A stretch of 64,000 nucleotides of DNA from Flavisolibacter nicotianae (lineage in GTDB: Bacteria; Bacteroidota; Bacteroidia; Chitinophagales; Chitinophagaceae): contig NZ_RBCI01000003.1 in NCBI RefSeq assembly GCF_003628535.1, positions 372,001 through 436,000 on the forward strand, given 5' to 3'. The notes under the pieces are model-generated. The model was not told the DNA's origin. It was given only the letters and a program-made list of their open reading frames with translations, and ran no database searches. Below, in pieces: positions 19,930 to 28,508 of this stretch. The position numbers and the translations under genes are program-made. Position 1 is the stretch's first letter, and each line of letters begins with the position of its first letter.

Positions 19930-21255
19930 ATGGGAATTATCAAAGACAGGTTTAAGGAGAAAGGCGACGCGTTGGCAGCCGAAATCAAAGACCTCCTCAA
20001 AGAACACGGAACAAAAAAGATTGGAGAAGTGCAGTTGTCGCAGATCTACCAGGGCATGCGTGGCATGACCGGCCTGGTGACAGAGACATCGCTTCTAGAT
20101 GCGCAGGAAGGTATTCGTTTCCGCGGCTATTCCATTCCGGAATTACGGGAAAAGCTGCCGAAGGCGGACCGTGGTTCCGAGCCGCTGCCCGAAGGCCTTT
20201 TTTACCTGATGCTGATCGGTGAACTGCCCACAGAAGCCGACGTGCAATCGATCACCGATGTATGGCAGCGCCGCAGCCATGTTCCGAACCATGTCTTTGC
20301 AACCATTGAGGCCCTGCCCGTATCGTCTCACCCAATGACACAGTTTGTGACGGCGGTGATGGCACTTCAAACGGAAAGCCAGTTTGCCAAGCGCTACGCG
20401 GCCGGCATGAGCAAAAAAGAATACTGGGATGCCGTGTTCGACGACAGCATGGACCTGATTGCCCGCCTGCCCCGGGTGGCTGCTTATATCTACCGCCGCA
20501 AGTACAAGGGGGGCGTGCACATTCAGCCCGATGGCCTGCTCGACTGGGCCGGTAATTTTGCACACATGATGGGCTTTGAGAACGACAGTTTCAAAGAGCT
20601 CATGCGTCTATACATGACTATCCATGCCGACCATGAAGGCGGTAACGTATCTGCACATACGACCCACCTGGTTGGTTCTGCCTTAAGCGATCCTTATTTG
20701 AGTTATGCGGCTGGCATGAATGGTCTTGCCGGCCCGCTGCACGGACTGGCCAACCAGGAAGTGATCAAGTGGATATTCGAAATGCGGGAAGAACTGGGCA
20801 CCGAATTGCCAACCCAGGAACAAATTGTCGAGTATGTAAAGAAAACCCTGGCTGCCGGTAAAGTGGTTCCGGGCTACGGACATGCCGTCTTGCGTAAAAC
20901 CGATCCGCGCTTTACCGCGCAAATGGAGTTTGGTAAAAAGCACATGCCCGATGACTCGCTGGTCCAAACTGTTTGGAATGTTTACGAAGCCGTGCCGCCG
21001 ATCCTGCAGTCGCTCGGCAAGATCAAAAACCCCTGGCCCAACGTGGATGCACACAGTGGTGCCTTGCTTGTTCACTACGGCATGGTGGAATACGAATTTT
21101 ATACGGTGCTCTTTGCCGTCAGCCGTGCATTGGGCGTGCTGACCAGCCTTTGCTGGGACAGGGTCCTGGGCTTCCCGCTCGAACGTCCGAAATCTGTTAC
21201 AACAGCGTTGGTAAAAAAGTGGATTAAAGGCGAAGACGAGATCTGGGGAGAATAG
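19930..21255 (+). CDS. Citrate (Si)-synthase, mitochondrial/eukaryotic type
   Basis: 441 residues. Catalytic residues are His271 (GPLHGLANQ), His318 ([15 protein letters not shown]) and Asp373 (DAHSG). The N-terminal extension, [20 protein letters not shown] and FRGYSIPEL, together with the [14 protein letters not shown] segment, match the eukaryotic/mitochondrial-type citrate synthase and not the hexameric NADH-inhibited GltA of Gram-negatives. It condenses oxaloacetate and acetyl-CoA in the TCA cycle. Divergent from sucD. A copy of the long dispersed repeat, containing a terminator-like hairpin, follows its stop codon. Confidence 0.95.
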   Translation: MGIIKDRFKEKGDALAAEIKDLLKEHGTKKIGEVQLSQIYQGMRGMTGLVTETSLLDAQEGIRFRGYSIPELREKLPKADRGSEPLPEGLFYLMLIGELPTEADVQSITDVWQRRSHVPNHVFATIEALPVSSHPMTQFVTAVMALQTESQFAKRYAAGMSKKEYWDAVFDDSMDLIARLPRVAAYIYRRKYKGGVHIQPDGLLDWAGNFAHMMGFENDSFKELMRLYMTIHADHEGGNVSAHTTHLVGSALSDPYLSYAAGMNGLAGPLHGLANQEVIKWIFEMREELGTELPTQEQIVEYVKKTLAAGKVVPGYGHAVLRKTDPRFTAQMEFGKKHMPDDSLVQTVWNVYEAVPPILQSLGKIKNPWPNVDAHSGALLVHYGMVEYEFYTVLFAVSRALGVLTSLCWDRVLGFPLERPKSVTTALVKKWIKGEDEIWGE

Positions 21256-21308
21256 CCCCTCGATCCCCAAAAGCCTCCCCAAACCCCTCCAGGGAGGGGC
21301 TTTCCATC

Positions 21309-21612
21309 GCACAGACCCTTGCTTTTGCACGATACTTCAAGCCTTCATCATTTTTGATGGAGGCTTTTTGCTGCCGTTTGGCGTCCTCGTCAACGGCTTT
21401 TCTTTGCCCCGGAGGGGCATCCTGTTAATAGAAAACGAATCGTAAGTAGAACAAAGCTCCGAAGGAGCGATATATTTTTTATGGTGCCAGCAACAGAATA
21501 GCCATGAAGCTTCCGTTGCACAGCTTATCCTGACGAAGGATGGGCTCTGTTCAACGTTTGGAACATAGGGCGGCAAAAAAGAATTCCATCCCTTCAAGGG
21601 ATGGAATTCTTC
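21309..21612 (+). repeat. Long dispersed element, copy A
   Basis: One of three similar stretches (others at 29849-30080 and 38779-39072), all in the plus orientation. Shared blocks in order: CAGACCCTTGCTTTTGCACG; a hairpin AAGCCTTCATCA...TGATGGAGGCTTTTT (21339-21369) that looks like a Rho-independent terminator; TTTGCTGCCGTTTGGCGTC; CCCCGGAGGGGCATCCTGTT; AAAGCTCCGAAGGAGCGATA; GTGCCAGCAACAGAAT; and a final ATCCCTTCAAGGGAT hairpin (about 21590-21610). The flanks (21256-21308, 21613-21690) hold CCTCCCC/GGGGAGG-type sequence and no gene. Frames read through it differ between copies, so it is noncoding. It probably also terminates the citrate synthase transcript. Confidence 0.8.
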
Positions 21613-21691
21613 GAAATAGTAAATCATCTTGCCCAAGCGGGCCTTGTTCCTGGAATTTCCCTCTCCTTGAGGCGAGGGCCGGAGTGAGGTG

Positions 21692-21699
21692 TATCTTTG
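21692..21699 (+). promoter_or_regulatory. -7 box (TATCTTTG) four bases from the ABC-F start
   Basis: Exact TAnnTTTG match followed by CGCC and the ATG at 21704. Bacteroidota transcripts usually begin several bases after this box, so the mRNA would be leaderless or nearly so. The engB gene has the same box with the same spacing. Confidence 0.65.
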
Positions 21700-21703
21700 C
21701 GCC

Positions 21704-23596
21704 ATGCATTACGTGTCAGCAGAGAATTTGAGTAAGTCGTACGGTGTAAAACCCCTCTTTCAAAACATTTCCTTTCACATTTCCGAAGGTGATAAGATTG
21801 CGCTGGTAGCTCGCAACGGTTCAGGCAAATCAACCTTGCTCAAGATCATTGCCGGTCAGGAAACGGCAGAGACAGGAAAGATCTGGATCAACAAAGACGT
21901 GGACCTTGCCTTTTTTGAACAGGAGCCAAAACTGGATGAGGCAGCCACCACGCTGGATAACATCTTTCACGTTGCCCACCCGGTGTTAGCGGCCATCAAA
22001 GCATACGAAGAATTGCTGGATGAAGAAGAAGATACGGCAGAATACCACCAAAAGTTCAGCGATGCCATGATCAAAATGGACGACATGGGCGCTTGGGATT
22101 TTGAAGCCAAGGTGCAACAAATTCTAAGCAAGCTAAAGGTGCACAACCTGCACCAGCAAGTCGCAACCCTTAGCGGCGGTCAGCGCAAACGTATTGCCCT
22201 TGCCCGGACGCTGATTGATATTGGCTTTGAACACAAGCACGTGTTGCTGGTGATGGATGAACCGACCAACCACCTGGATGTGGAAATGGTGGAATGGCTG
22301 GAACATTATCTCAACAAAGAAAACGTTACCCTGATACTGGTCACCCACGACCGTTACTTTTTAGACAATGTGTGCAACGAGATCTGGGAGATGGATGAAA
22401 GCCTGTATGTACACAAAGGCGATTATCAAAATTTTCTGGAAAAGAAAGCAGCCCGTGAGGAGGCCGAAGCGGCTAGCATTGGCAAAGCCAGGAATCAGTA
22501 CCGCAAGGAACTGGAATGGATGCGCAAGCAACCAAAAGCAAGAACGACAAAATCAAAAAGCCGCCAGGATAATTTTTACGAAATAGAAAAAAAAGCAAAG
22601 CAGCAGTTGGTGGATCAGCAGGTGCAATTGCAAAGCAAAATGAGCCGGCTGGGCGGCAAGATCGTGGAGATGAAAAAGGTGTACAAAAGCTTTGGCGAAA
22701 AGGTCATTTTAAAAGGCTTTGACTACGCGTTTAAAAAAGGCGAACGCCTGGGCATCGTGGGAAAGAACGGCGCCGGCAAATCCACCTTCATCAATATTCT
22801 TCAGCAGTTGGAGCCTGCCGACAGCGGCAAGATCAATGTTGGCGACACGGTTGTTTTTGGCAACTATTCGCAAACGGGTTTGCAGGTAAAAGAAGACATG
22901 CGGGTGATTGAATATGTAAAGAACATTGCCGAGAATTTTCCGCTGGCCGATGGGTCGAGCATGAGTGCCGCACAATTTCTTGAACTCTTTCTTTTCCCCC
23001 CGGAGCAGCAATACACCTATATCAGCCGCTTGAGCGGCGGCGAAAAAAGGCGCCTGCATTTGCTCACCATTTTATTTCGCAATCCCAATTTTTTAATACT
23101 GGATGAGCCGACAAACGACCTGGACCTGCCAACGCTTTCGGTGCTCGAAAGTTTCCTGCTTGACTTCCCGGGATGCCTTTTGATTGTGAGCCACGACCGC
23201 TATTTTATGGACCGCCTCGTTGATCACCTTTTCGTGTTTGAAGGCGAAGGCCGGATCAGGGATTTCCCCGGTAACTACACCCAATACCGTGAGTGGCAAA
23301 AGCAACAGGAAGCCTTGCCGGAAGAAGTGAAAAAAGAGCTGCCTGCTGTACATGCGATGGAAGAAAAACCGGTACCGTCAAAAAAGAAATTAAGCTTTAA
23401 AGAGCAACGTGAATTTGAAGTCCTGGAAAAGGAAATAAAGCAACTGGAAGCTGAGCGGGATGAGTTGACCACGCAGCTTTCTGATGGCGCATTGCCTTTT
23501 GAAAACGTGCAAAAAATATCGGAGCGTATCACCGCCATTAATCAACTGGTTGATGAAAAAGAAATGCGCTGGCTGGAACTAAGCGAGGTACAATAA
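21704..23596 (+). CDS. ABC-F family ATPase, Uup-like
   Basis: 630 residues from the ATG at 21704 (MHYVSAENLSKSYG); the in-frame ATG 15 bases upstream overlaps the promoter box. It has two ABC domains and no membrane segment. The first has ARNGSGKST (Lys42), LSGGQRKRIALARTL and VMDEPTNHLD; the second has VGKNGAGKST, LSGGEKRRLHLL and ILDEPTNDLD. Between them is the linker with KARNQYRKELEWMRKQPKA, and the C-terminus is a Lys/Glu-rich coiled coil (about 560-625), as in Uup, where it binds DNA or ribosomal RNA. ABC-F proteins act on ribosomes; antibiotic-resistance members exist but nothing here specifically points to resistance. Confidence 0.92.
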   Translation: MHYVSAENLSKSYGVKPLFQNISFHISEGDKIALVARNGSGKSTLLKIIAGQETAETGKIWINKDVDLAFFEQEPKLDEAATTLDNIFHVAHPVLAAIKAYEELLDEEEDTAEYHQKFSDAMIKMDDMGAWDFEAKVQQILSKLKVHNLHQQVATLSGGQRKRIALARTLIDIGFEHKHVLLVMDEPTNHLDVEMVEWLEHYLNKENVTLILVTHDRYFLDNVCNEIWEMDESLYVHKGDYQNFLEKKAAREEAEAASIGKARNQYRKELEWMRKQPKARTTKSKSRQDNFYEIEKKAKQQLVDQQVQLQSKMSRLGGKIVEMKKVYKSFGEKVILKGFDYAFKKGERLGIVGKNGAGKSTFINILQQLEPADSGKINVGDTVVFGNYSQTGLQVKEDMRVIEYVKNIAENFPLADGSSMSAAQFLELFLFPPEQQYTYISRLSGGEKRRLHLLTILFRNPNFLILDEPTNDLDLPTLSVLESFLLDFPGCLLIVSHDRYFMDRLVDHLFVFEGEGRIRDFPGNYTQYREWQKQQEALPEEVKKELPAVHAMEEKPVPSKKKLSFKEQREFEVLEKEIKQLEAERDELTTQLSDGALPFENVQKISERITAINQLVDEKEMRWLELSEVQ

Positions 23597-23612
23597 ACTA
23601 CGCACTATTCTC

Positions 23613-23648
23613 CCAGACCTGGAGGTTTCAAAAAACCTCCAGGTCTGG
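23613..23648. repeat. Perfect 16-bp-stem palindrome after the ABC-F gene
   Basis: CCAGACCTGGAGGTTT, loop CAAA, then its exact complement AAACCTCCAGGTCTGG. No T tract follows on either strand, so it resembles a dispersed extragenic palindrome more than a classical terminator. Confidence 0.8.
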
Positions 23649-23666
23649 AAAGTCTGAATGAGAACC

Positions 23667-23690
23667 GGTGATGTGACCTGTCACATCACC
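23667..23690. repeat. Perfect 11-bp-stem palindrome upstream of the FAD dehydrogenase gene
   Basis: GGTGATGTGAC, two bases, GTCACATCACC. It follows the previous palindrome by 18 bases and lies 28 bases before the next ATG. It could be an operator (TGTGAC/GTCACA is close to the CRP half-site TGTGA/TCACA) or a dispersed palindrome; sequence alone does not decide. Confidence 0.7.
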
Positions 23691-23718
23691 CCAATTTTCA
23701 GGATAAAAACCTGACAAC

Positions 23719-25275
23719 ATGCAAAAGAAAATCTCCCTCAAGGTGCTGCCGTCGGAGGCAGCCGATCCGGCAAAACTCACGACCCTTTTTGCACAAGCCT
23801 GTGCTGTTGCGCCATCACGCCTTACGGGCTATAGCGTTCTCAAACAATCGATCGATGCCCGCAGTCGCCGGCAGGTGTGGGTACAGGTAACAGCCGAAGT
23901 CTTTGTTGACGAACCGTTCCCGGAACGCCAACTGCCGACACTGCAACTGCAGGATGTGCACCATGCAGAACGACAGGTCATCGTGATTGGTGCAGGTCCG
24001 GCCGGACTGTTTGCTGCGTTGCGGTTCCTTGAACTGGGCATAAAACCCATCGTCCTCGAAAGAGGGAAAGACGTTCGTGCACGCCGCCGCGACCTGGCCG
24101 CCATCAACAAAGAAGGCGTGATGAATCCGGAAAGCAACTACTGCTTTGGTGAAGGCGGTGCCGGCACCTACAGCGATGGAAAATTGTACACCCGCAGCAC
24201 CAAGCGTGGCGACGTGGCCAAAGTACTGAACACACTGGTGCAATTTGGAGCCGATGAAAAGATCGTCTATGAAGCACATCCGCACATTGGCACGAACAAG
24301 TTGCCCCACATCATCACGGCTATCCGCGAGAAGATTCTTGAATGTGGCGGCGAGGTCCGCTTTCAAAGCAAGGTCACGGATTTTCTTCTTGACGGAGACA
24401 CGGCAAAAGGTGTTGTTGTAAATGGCGGGGAAAATGTACATGCCGAGGCGATTGTTTTGGCCACTGGTCATTCGGCACGGGACATTTTTCACTTGCTGCA
24501 TCAAAAACAAATCGACATCCATTTCAAGCCCTTTGCGCTGGGCGTTCGCATCGAACACCCGCAAAGCATCATCGATACGATTCAATACCATTGCCCGACG
24601 AGAGGAGAGTACCTGCCGCCGGCTTCGTATAGCGTGGTGGAGCAGGTGAATGGCAAAGGCGTGTTTTCGTTTTGCATGTGCCCCGGCGGCATTATTGCGC
24701 CGGCAGCAACGGCCGAAGGTGAAGTGGTGGTAAACGGCTGGTCGCCGTCGAAGCGAAATAACCCTTTTGCCAACAGCGGCATCGTGGTGACCGTGGATGA
24801 AACGAATATCGCGGCTTATCAAAAACACGGCCCCCTGGCCGGTATGTATTTTCAGCAATCCATCGAACAGAAGGCCTTTGCGGCAGGCGGGGGAAAGTTG
24901 GTGGCACCGGCGCAGCGCATGGTGGATTTTGCCAACAATAAAATCTCTTCTTCGCTGCCTGCATGCAGTTACCTGCCCGGTATCCACTCCATCTCATTGA
25001 AAAACGTATTGCCGCCATTCGTTCACCAGTCCTTGCAAACGGCATTCAAAGAATGGGGCAAACGCATGCCCGGGTATTTTACCAACGAGGCTGTTGTTGT
25101 GGCCACCGAGTCGCGAACTTCATCACCGGTGCGAATCCCGAGAGGAGAGGATTTGCAACATCCGCAAATTAAAAATCTTTATCCCTGTGGCGAAGGCGCC
25201 GGTTATGCGGGCGGGATTGTCAGTGCGGCGATGGATGGCGAACGGGTGGCCAATGCCATTCATGCGAGAAGATGA
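23719..25275 (+). CDS. FAD-dependent dehydrogenase (COG2509-type)
   Basis: 518 residues. An N-terminal region of about 80 residues (KISLKVLPSEAADPAKL) precedes the dinucleotide-binding motif VIVIGAGPAGLFAALRFLE (Gly91, Gly93, Gly96). Further typical pieces are VLERGKDVRARRRD, FGEGGAGTYSDGKLYTR, VLATGHSARDIF and the C-terminal CGEGAGYAGGIVSAAMDG, which closes over the flavin. The set is that of the uncharacterised FAD-dependent dehydrogenases related to thiazole/BaiN-like flavoproteins. Substrate unknown. It appears as a single-gene unit flanked upstream by two palindromes. Confidence 0.88.
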   Translation: MQKKISLKVLPSEAADPAKLTTLFAQACAVAPSRLTGYSVLKQSIDARSRRQVWVQVTAEVFVDEPFPERQLPTLQLQDVHHAERQVIVIGAGPAGLFAALRFLELGIKPIVLERGKDVRARRRDLAAINKEGVMNPESNYCFGEGGAGTYSDGKLYTRSTKRGDVAKVLNTLVQFGADEKIVYEAHPHIGTNKLPHIITAIREKILECGGEVRFQSKVTDFLLDGDTAKGVVVNGGENVHAEAIVLATGHSARDIFHLLHQKQIDIHFKPFALGVRIEHPQSIIDTIQYHCPTRGEYLPPASYSVVEQVNGKGVFSFCMCPGGIIAPAATAEGEVVVNGWSPSKRNNPFANSGIVVTVDETNIAAYQKHGPLAGMYFQQSIEQKAFAAGGGKLVAPAQRMVDFANNKISSSLPACSYLPGIHSISLKNVLPPFVHQSLQTAFKEWGKRMPGYFTNEAVVVATESRTSSPVRIPRGEDLQHPQIKNLYPCGEGAGYAGGIVSAAMDGERVANAIHARR

Positions 25276-25461
25276 TTCGCCTGCTCTTTTGTAACCGGAA
25301 AAGGATTGATCACCGCAACGCAATGCGTTTGGTGCTGTATAACGAACCTTCAAAATGAAGCGACAGGCCGTAAAGCGATATCGAACGTTTCTACTGTCAT
25401 CTCTCATCCGTCAACTAACCAACCGTCGCAAAAGATGATTGGCCAAAAGAATGTTCCCGGT

Positions 25462-26469
25462 TTACTCTTCCGTATTGCCTGCACCCTTTTTGGAAAGCAG
25501 CAGGCCGTTTTTCAGGAGGCTATTCTTGCGGTAAGCCTTTACCTCTTCCTGTAGTTTTTCCTGGGCTGCCGTATCCCATTTCTGGTTGAGAAGGTTGGTG
25601 AGGTCCGGGCGCCCCGCGTCCACCCAGCAGGTGTACCAAAAATCGGCCACCAGGTTGGCCGCCCGGATAGCCTGCCTGTTGATGCTGGGTTGCAGACGTT
25701 GGGCATAGGCCAGTGCAAAATTCCGGCTGTAGGAACGGACGTCTCGGCCATTGCGTTTTTGATAACGGTATTTGGCGGAGTCGGTAAATGTTTTGCTCAG
25801 GTCACGTTCGGTTTCCAGCACGGAAGGCACCAGCGCAAAAGATTGCCGCACCGCCTTCCAAACTGCCTTTTCGGGGTATTTTAAATAGCTGGCTTTTTTG
25901 CCGGCTTTCAGGTTGAATTCTTCAAGCGTCAGTTCCGGCACCATGCTTTCCCACAGTGCGTGCAATCCTTTTTGATTTGTCAACTGACCGTCGTAGTTCA
26001 TGCTGGTGTGCAGCGGCACATGTGCATCTTCGATGTAGTGTGCCATGTCGGTTGCGTAGAACAGGATACTATCCTTTTGACCGTGTCGGAAAGCATTGGT
26101 GAGGCGGTCTTTCATCACCATGATCCAGTAGGGAACATAGCCGTATTTCAGCAGCGTGTCTTTTGTGTAGCGGGCAACGGCCGCTTCCCAGTTCTGCGGC
26201 ATTTTGTGCGCTGCGTCTGCGCCATAAGCCTCGAAGTCAATAAAATGTTTGGAGGCCTCGGTAGGGTCGCTGTTGCGCCGCTCGTCGGGACGAACCGAAA
26301 ATCGGACAATGGCCTCCCTGTTCTGGTAAAAGAAAGGCTGCAGGGCAGCGGGCAACTGGTAAATGGCAAGCTGGCTGATGCTGCGGTGCATTAAAAATCC
26401 CCAACTGCTACACAGGGCCAGCAGGACAATTAAAACGACAGACACAACACGGTTTTTCAAAAACGTCAT
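25462..26469 (-). CDS. Secreted zinc-dependent phospholipase C / S1-P1 nuclease-fold protein
   Basis: 335 residues from the ATG at 26469 (MTFLKNRVV); the frame continues upstream but the longer start would spoil the signal peptide (VVSVVLIVLLALCSS). Cleavage would leave WGFLMHR, with the N-terminal Trp that ligates zinc in phospholipase C and P1 nuclease. Other likely zinc ligands are Asp in RPDERR, His in SKHFIDFE, the HYIEDAHVPLH block (H-x3-D-x-H) and His/Glu in GLHALWE. Length and spacing are closer to the phospholipase-C-like branch than to the neighbouring S1/P1 gene. The C-terminal tail is Lys/Gln-rich. The pair is on the same strand, 108 bases apart. Confidence 0.78.
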   Translation of the reverse strand: MTFLKNRVVSVVLIVLLALCSSWGFLMHRSISQLAIYQLPAALQPFFYQNREAIVRFSVRPDERRNSDPTEASKHFIDFEAYGADAAHKMPQNWEAAVARYTKDTLLKYGYVPYWIMVMKDRLTNAFRHGQKDSILFYATDMAHYIEDAHVPLHTSMNYDGQLTNQKGLHALWESMVPELTLEEFNLKAGKKASYLKYPEKAVWKAVRQSFALVPSVLETERDLSKTFTDSAKYRYQKRNGRDVRSYSRNFALAYAQRLQPSINRQAIRAANLVADFWYTCWVDAGRPDLTNLLNQKWDTAAQEKLQEEVKAYRKNSLLKNGLLLSKKGAGNTEE

Positions 26470-26577
26470 GGAGGAAATTTTTGCAAAGGTGCAGGAAAAT
26501 AAAAAGCATTGCCGGCAGTAGAGCATCGCACTCTTTGTACCGGAAATGCTTTGGTTGAATAAATCGTTTCGGAGTCC

Positions 26578-27372
26578 TTATTTGAAAATGCTGTTCAGCA
26601 AGCCGGCCAGCCGCACGCCGCCTTTCAGAAGCCGTTCGTTCACGGTACCGATATGGTGAAAATTGTACTCGTAGCCAAGCCGCTGGTCTTTTTCCGTGAT
26701 CTCGGGATACAGTTGCTCGGAGATGGCGTAGGACTCGGCAATCCACGCCGTCACCGGTTGTTTTTGCCATGCCTGCCGCTGCGGCGCTGTTGTGTGATTG
26801 ATAGCGGCTGCATATTCGGTATAACTCAATTGCTGGTAGTTGACCAAACCTTCATCCCAAACCGAATGCAGATTCGAGGGTGCGTTGAACCACATGACCC
26901 GTACACGGTTTCCGCCCAGGTCTTCTTTGCGGCCGGTGTGCATCGGTTGGTGCACATCGCCCACAAAATGCACCAGCAGGCGCAGGTACATCCGCTTCTG
27001 TTCGAGCGGGAGGCTTTTGTTTTTCAGTTCCTTTACCAAAAAGTTGATGCGGGTGTAAACGTCGGTTACAGTATCCGTTTTCAGGTAGGCGAGAACCTGT
27101 GCTTCGGAAAGGCCTTTTTCCAGGTTGACATAGTGCCAGGGACTCAGGTAGTTGAACGTCGTGTCGGATTTGATAAAATCGGCCCAGTTGCTGCCGATGG
27201 CCAGCGACTCGGTTCCCAGGATTTTTTGGATCTCGGCCCGTGCTTTCGACGTGAGGTAAGAGTCTGCAATTTCACCAACGATGCGGTGACCCAGCATACC
27301 CCAGGCCATGGCAAAGAACGGTACGGCGAAAAAGAAACAGCACAATGCAATTTTTCTGATTGTTTTTATCAT
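26578..27372 (-). CDS. S1/P1-type zinc nuclease, secreted
   Basis: 264 residues from the ATG at 27372 (MIKTIRKIALCC). The same frame is open to 28482, but that stretch is antisense to the ABC ATPase and not real. The signal peptide (IALCCFFFAVPFFAMA) leaves AWGMLGHRIVGEIA, giving the N-terminal Trp and His. The complete ligand set follows: Asp in NWADFIKSD, His in SPWHYVN, H-x3-D-x-H in HFVGDVHQPMH, and His/Asp in NLHSVWDEG. This is the classical trinuclear-zinc S1/P1 fold, cleaving single-stranded nucleic acid with 3'-nucleotidase activity. A well-formed promoter lies upstream. Confidence 0.9.
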   Translation of the reverse strand: MIKTIRKIALCCFFFAVPFFAMAWGMLGHRIVGEIADSYLTSKARAEIQKILGTESLAIGSNWADFIKSDTTFNYLSPWHYVNLEKGLSEAQVLAYLKTDTVTDVYTRINFLVKELKNKSLPLEQKRMYLRLLVHFVGDVHQPMHTGRKEDLGGNRVRVMWFNAPSNLHSVWDEGLVNYQQLSYTEYAAAINHTTAPQRQAWQKQPVTAWIAESYAISEQLYPEITEKDQRLGYEYNFHHIGTVNERLLKGGVRLAGLLNSIFK

Positions 27373-27399
27373 GTGAAAAGATGGTTTAGAAAGCAGGTC

Positions 27400-27430
27400 C
27401 AAAAATAGGCCGGCAGGAGTTGACTCCCAA
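27400..27430 (-). promoter_or_regulatory. Promoter of the S1/P1 nuclease gene (TTG-N20-TATTTTTG)
   Basis: On the minus strand TTG (28-30 positions at 27428-27430), 20 bases, then TATTTTTG (27400-27407), 27 bases upstream of the ATG at 27372. Both promoter elements are present, which also argues against the much longer upstream frame. Confidence 0.65.
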
Positions 27431-27561
27431 TATTTTGCTGTTTCGCATTTGCTTCGTCGGTATTGGGATGGACAAACAACCCGTTTGTCAAAAAAAGAGG
27501 AGGCTTGTAGGCAGAAAGATGTAATCTTGATGGTCAAAAATTTTCGACCAAAACCTGTAGC

Positions 27562-28497
27562 ATGAACAACCTGTTGGAAGCCCGCAACCTGAAAAAATAC
27601 TTCGCTACCCAAAAAGCCGTCGATGATATTTCGTTTTCCGTAGCACCGGGAAGCATCTTCGGCCTGCTCGGGCCAAATGGTGCCGGCAAGACCACACTGA
27701 TCCGCATGATCACCGGTATTTTTTTTCCCGACAGCGGCGACATACTCTTCGAAGGCAAACCATTCGATGCCCTGAAAGACGTGGAACGCATTGGCTACAT
27801 GCCGGAGGAAAGAGGCCTGTACAAAAAAATGAAGATCGGCGAGCAGGCCCTTTACCTTGCTCAACTCAAAGGGCTTTCGCACAGTGACGCCACCCGACTG
27901 ATCCGGCAATGGTTTGTGAAACTGGAAATGGAAAGCTGGTGGAATAAAAAAGTGGAAGACCTCTCGAAAGGGATGAGCCAGAAACTGCAGTTTGTGACCA
28001 CCGTGGTACACAATCCAAAACTGATTATCCTGGACGAGCCCTTTAGCGGCCTGGACCCGGTAAACAGTAACGTGATCAAAGACGAGATCTTTAACCTGGC
28101 AAAAAACGGTGCGACAATTCTCTTCAGCACACACCGGATGGAACAGGTAGAAGAGATCTGCGATCACATTGTCCTGGTGAACAAAGGCAAAAAAATCCTG
28201 GATGCCACGGTAAAAGAAGCAAGGCAGCAATTCAAGGAAGGTTTGTTCCGGATTGGCTTTGATGGCGAACCGATCGTCCCGGATCACCCGTCCTATTCCG
28301 TCATCAAGAAAGAAGAACAATCCGTCGTTGTGAAGATTGCGGAAGGCTATACCTCCAACACTGTCTTGACAGCCCTGCTGCAGGAAGGCGGCGCGATCAC
28401 ATCGTATAATGAGATCCTGCCTTCGCTGAACGATATATTCATTGAGTTGGTGGAAGGCACACCGGCTACCCGTCAATTCCAAAACCTTACTGCATAA
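27562..28497 (+). CDS. ABC transporter ATP-binding protein (NatA/Ccm-like exporter)
   Basis: 311 residues. Walker A GPNGAGKT (37-44), signature LSKGMSQK (about 134-141), Walker B LIILDEP (about 154-160) and the D-loop SGLDPVN are all present. The extra C-terminal domain of about 85 residues is found in NatA-like exporter ATPases. It is followed after 11 bases by the permease gene, so the two form one exporter. A near-match promoter box (TAATCTTG, 27522-27529) lies 33 bases upstream. Substrate unknown; NatAB relatives export Na+ or are linked to envelope homeostasis. Confidence 0.9.
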   Translation: MNNLLEARNLKKYFATQKAVDDISFSVAPGSIFGLLGPNGAGKTTLIRMITGIFFPDSGDILFEGKPFDALKDVERIGYMPEERGLYKKMKIGEQALYLAQLKGLSHSDATRLIRQWFVKLEMESWWNKKVEDLSKGMSQKLQFVTTVVHNPKLIILDEPFSGLDPVNSNVIKDEIFNLAKNGATILFSTHRMEQVEEICDHIVLVNKGKKILDATVKEARQQFKEGLFRIGFDGEPIVPDHPSYSVIKKEEQSVVVKIAEGYTSNTVLTALLQEGGAITSYNEILPSLNDIFIELVEGTPATRQFQNLTA

Positions 28498-28508
28498 ACT
28501 GACCCGTC

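Noticed and set aside
21337-21705. Minus-strand frames through the long repeats (also 29783-30259 and 38746-39063)
   Set aside because: The three copies are read in different frames and the peptides do not align as a protein; the conserved features are hairpins, so the element is noncoding.
23815-24987. 390-residue minus-strand frame over the FAD dehydrogenase
   Set aside because: Antisense to a well-supported flavoprotein with clear FAD motifs; no domain recognised in it.
27373-28482. Long minus-strand open frame giving the S1/P1 nuclease a 370-residue N-terminal extension
   Set aside because: It is antisense to the whole ABC ATPase gene, lacks any signal peptide at its start, and the real nuclease has a perfect signal peptide plus promoter at 27372-27430.
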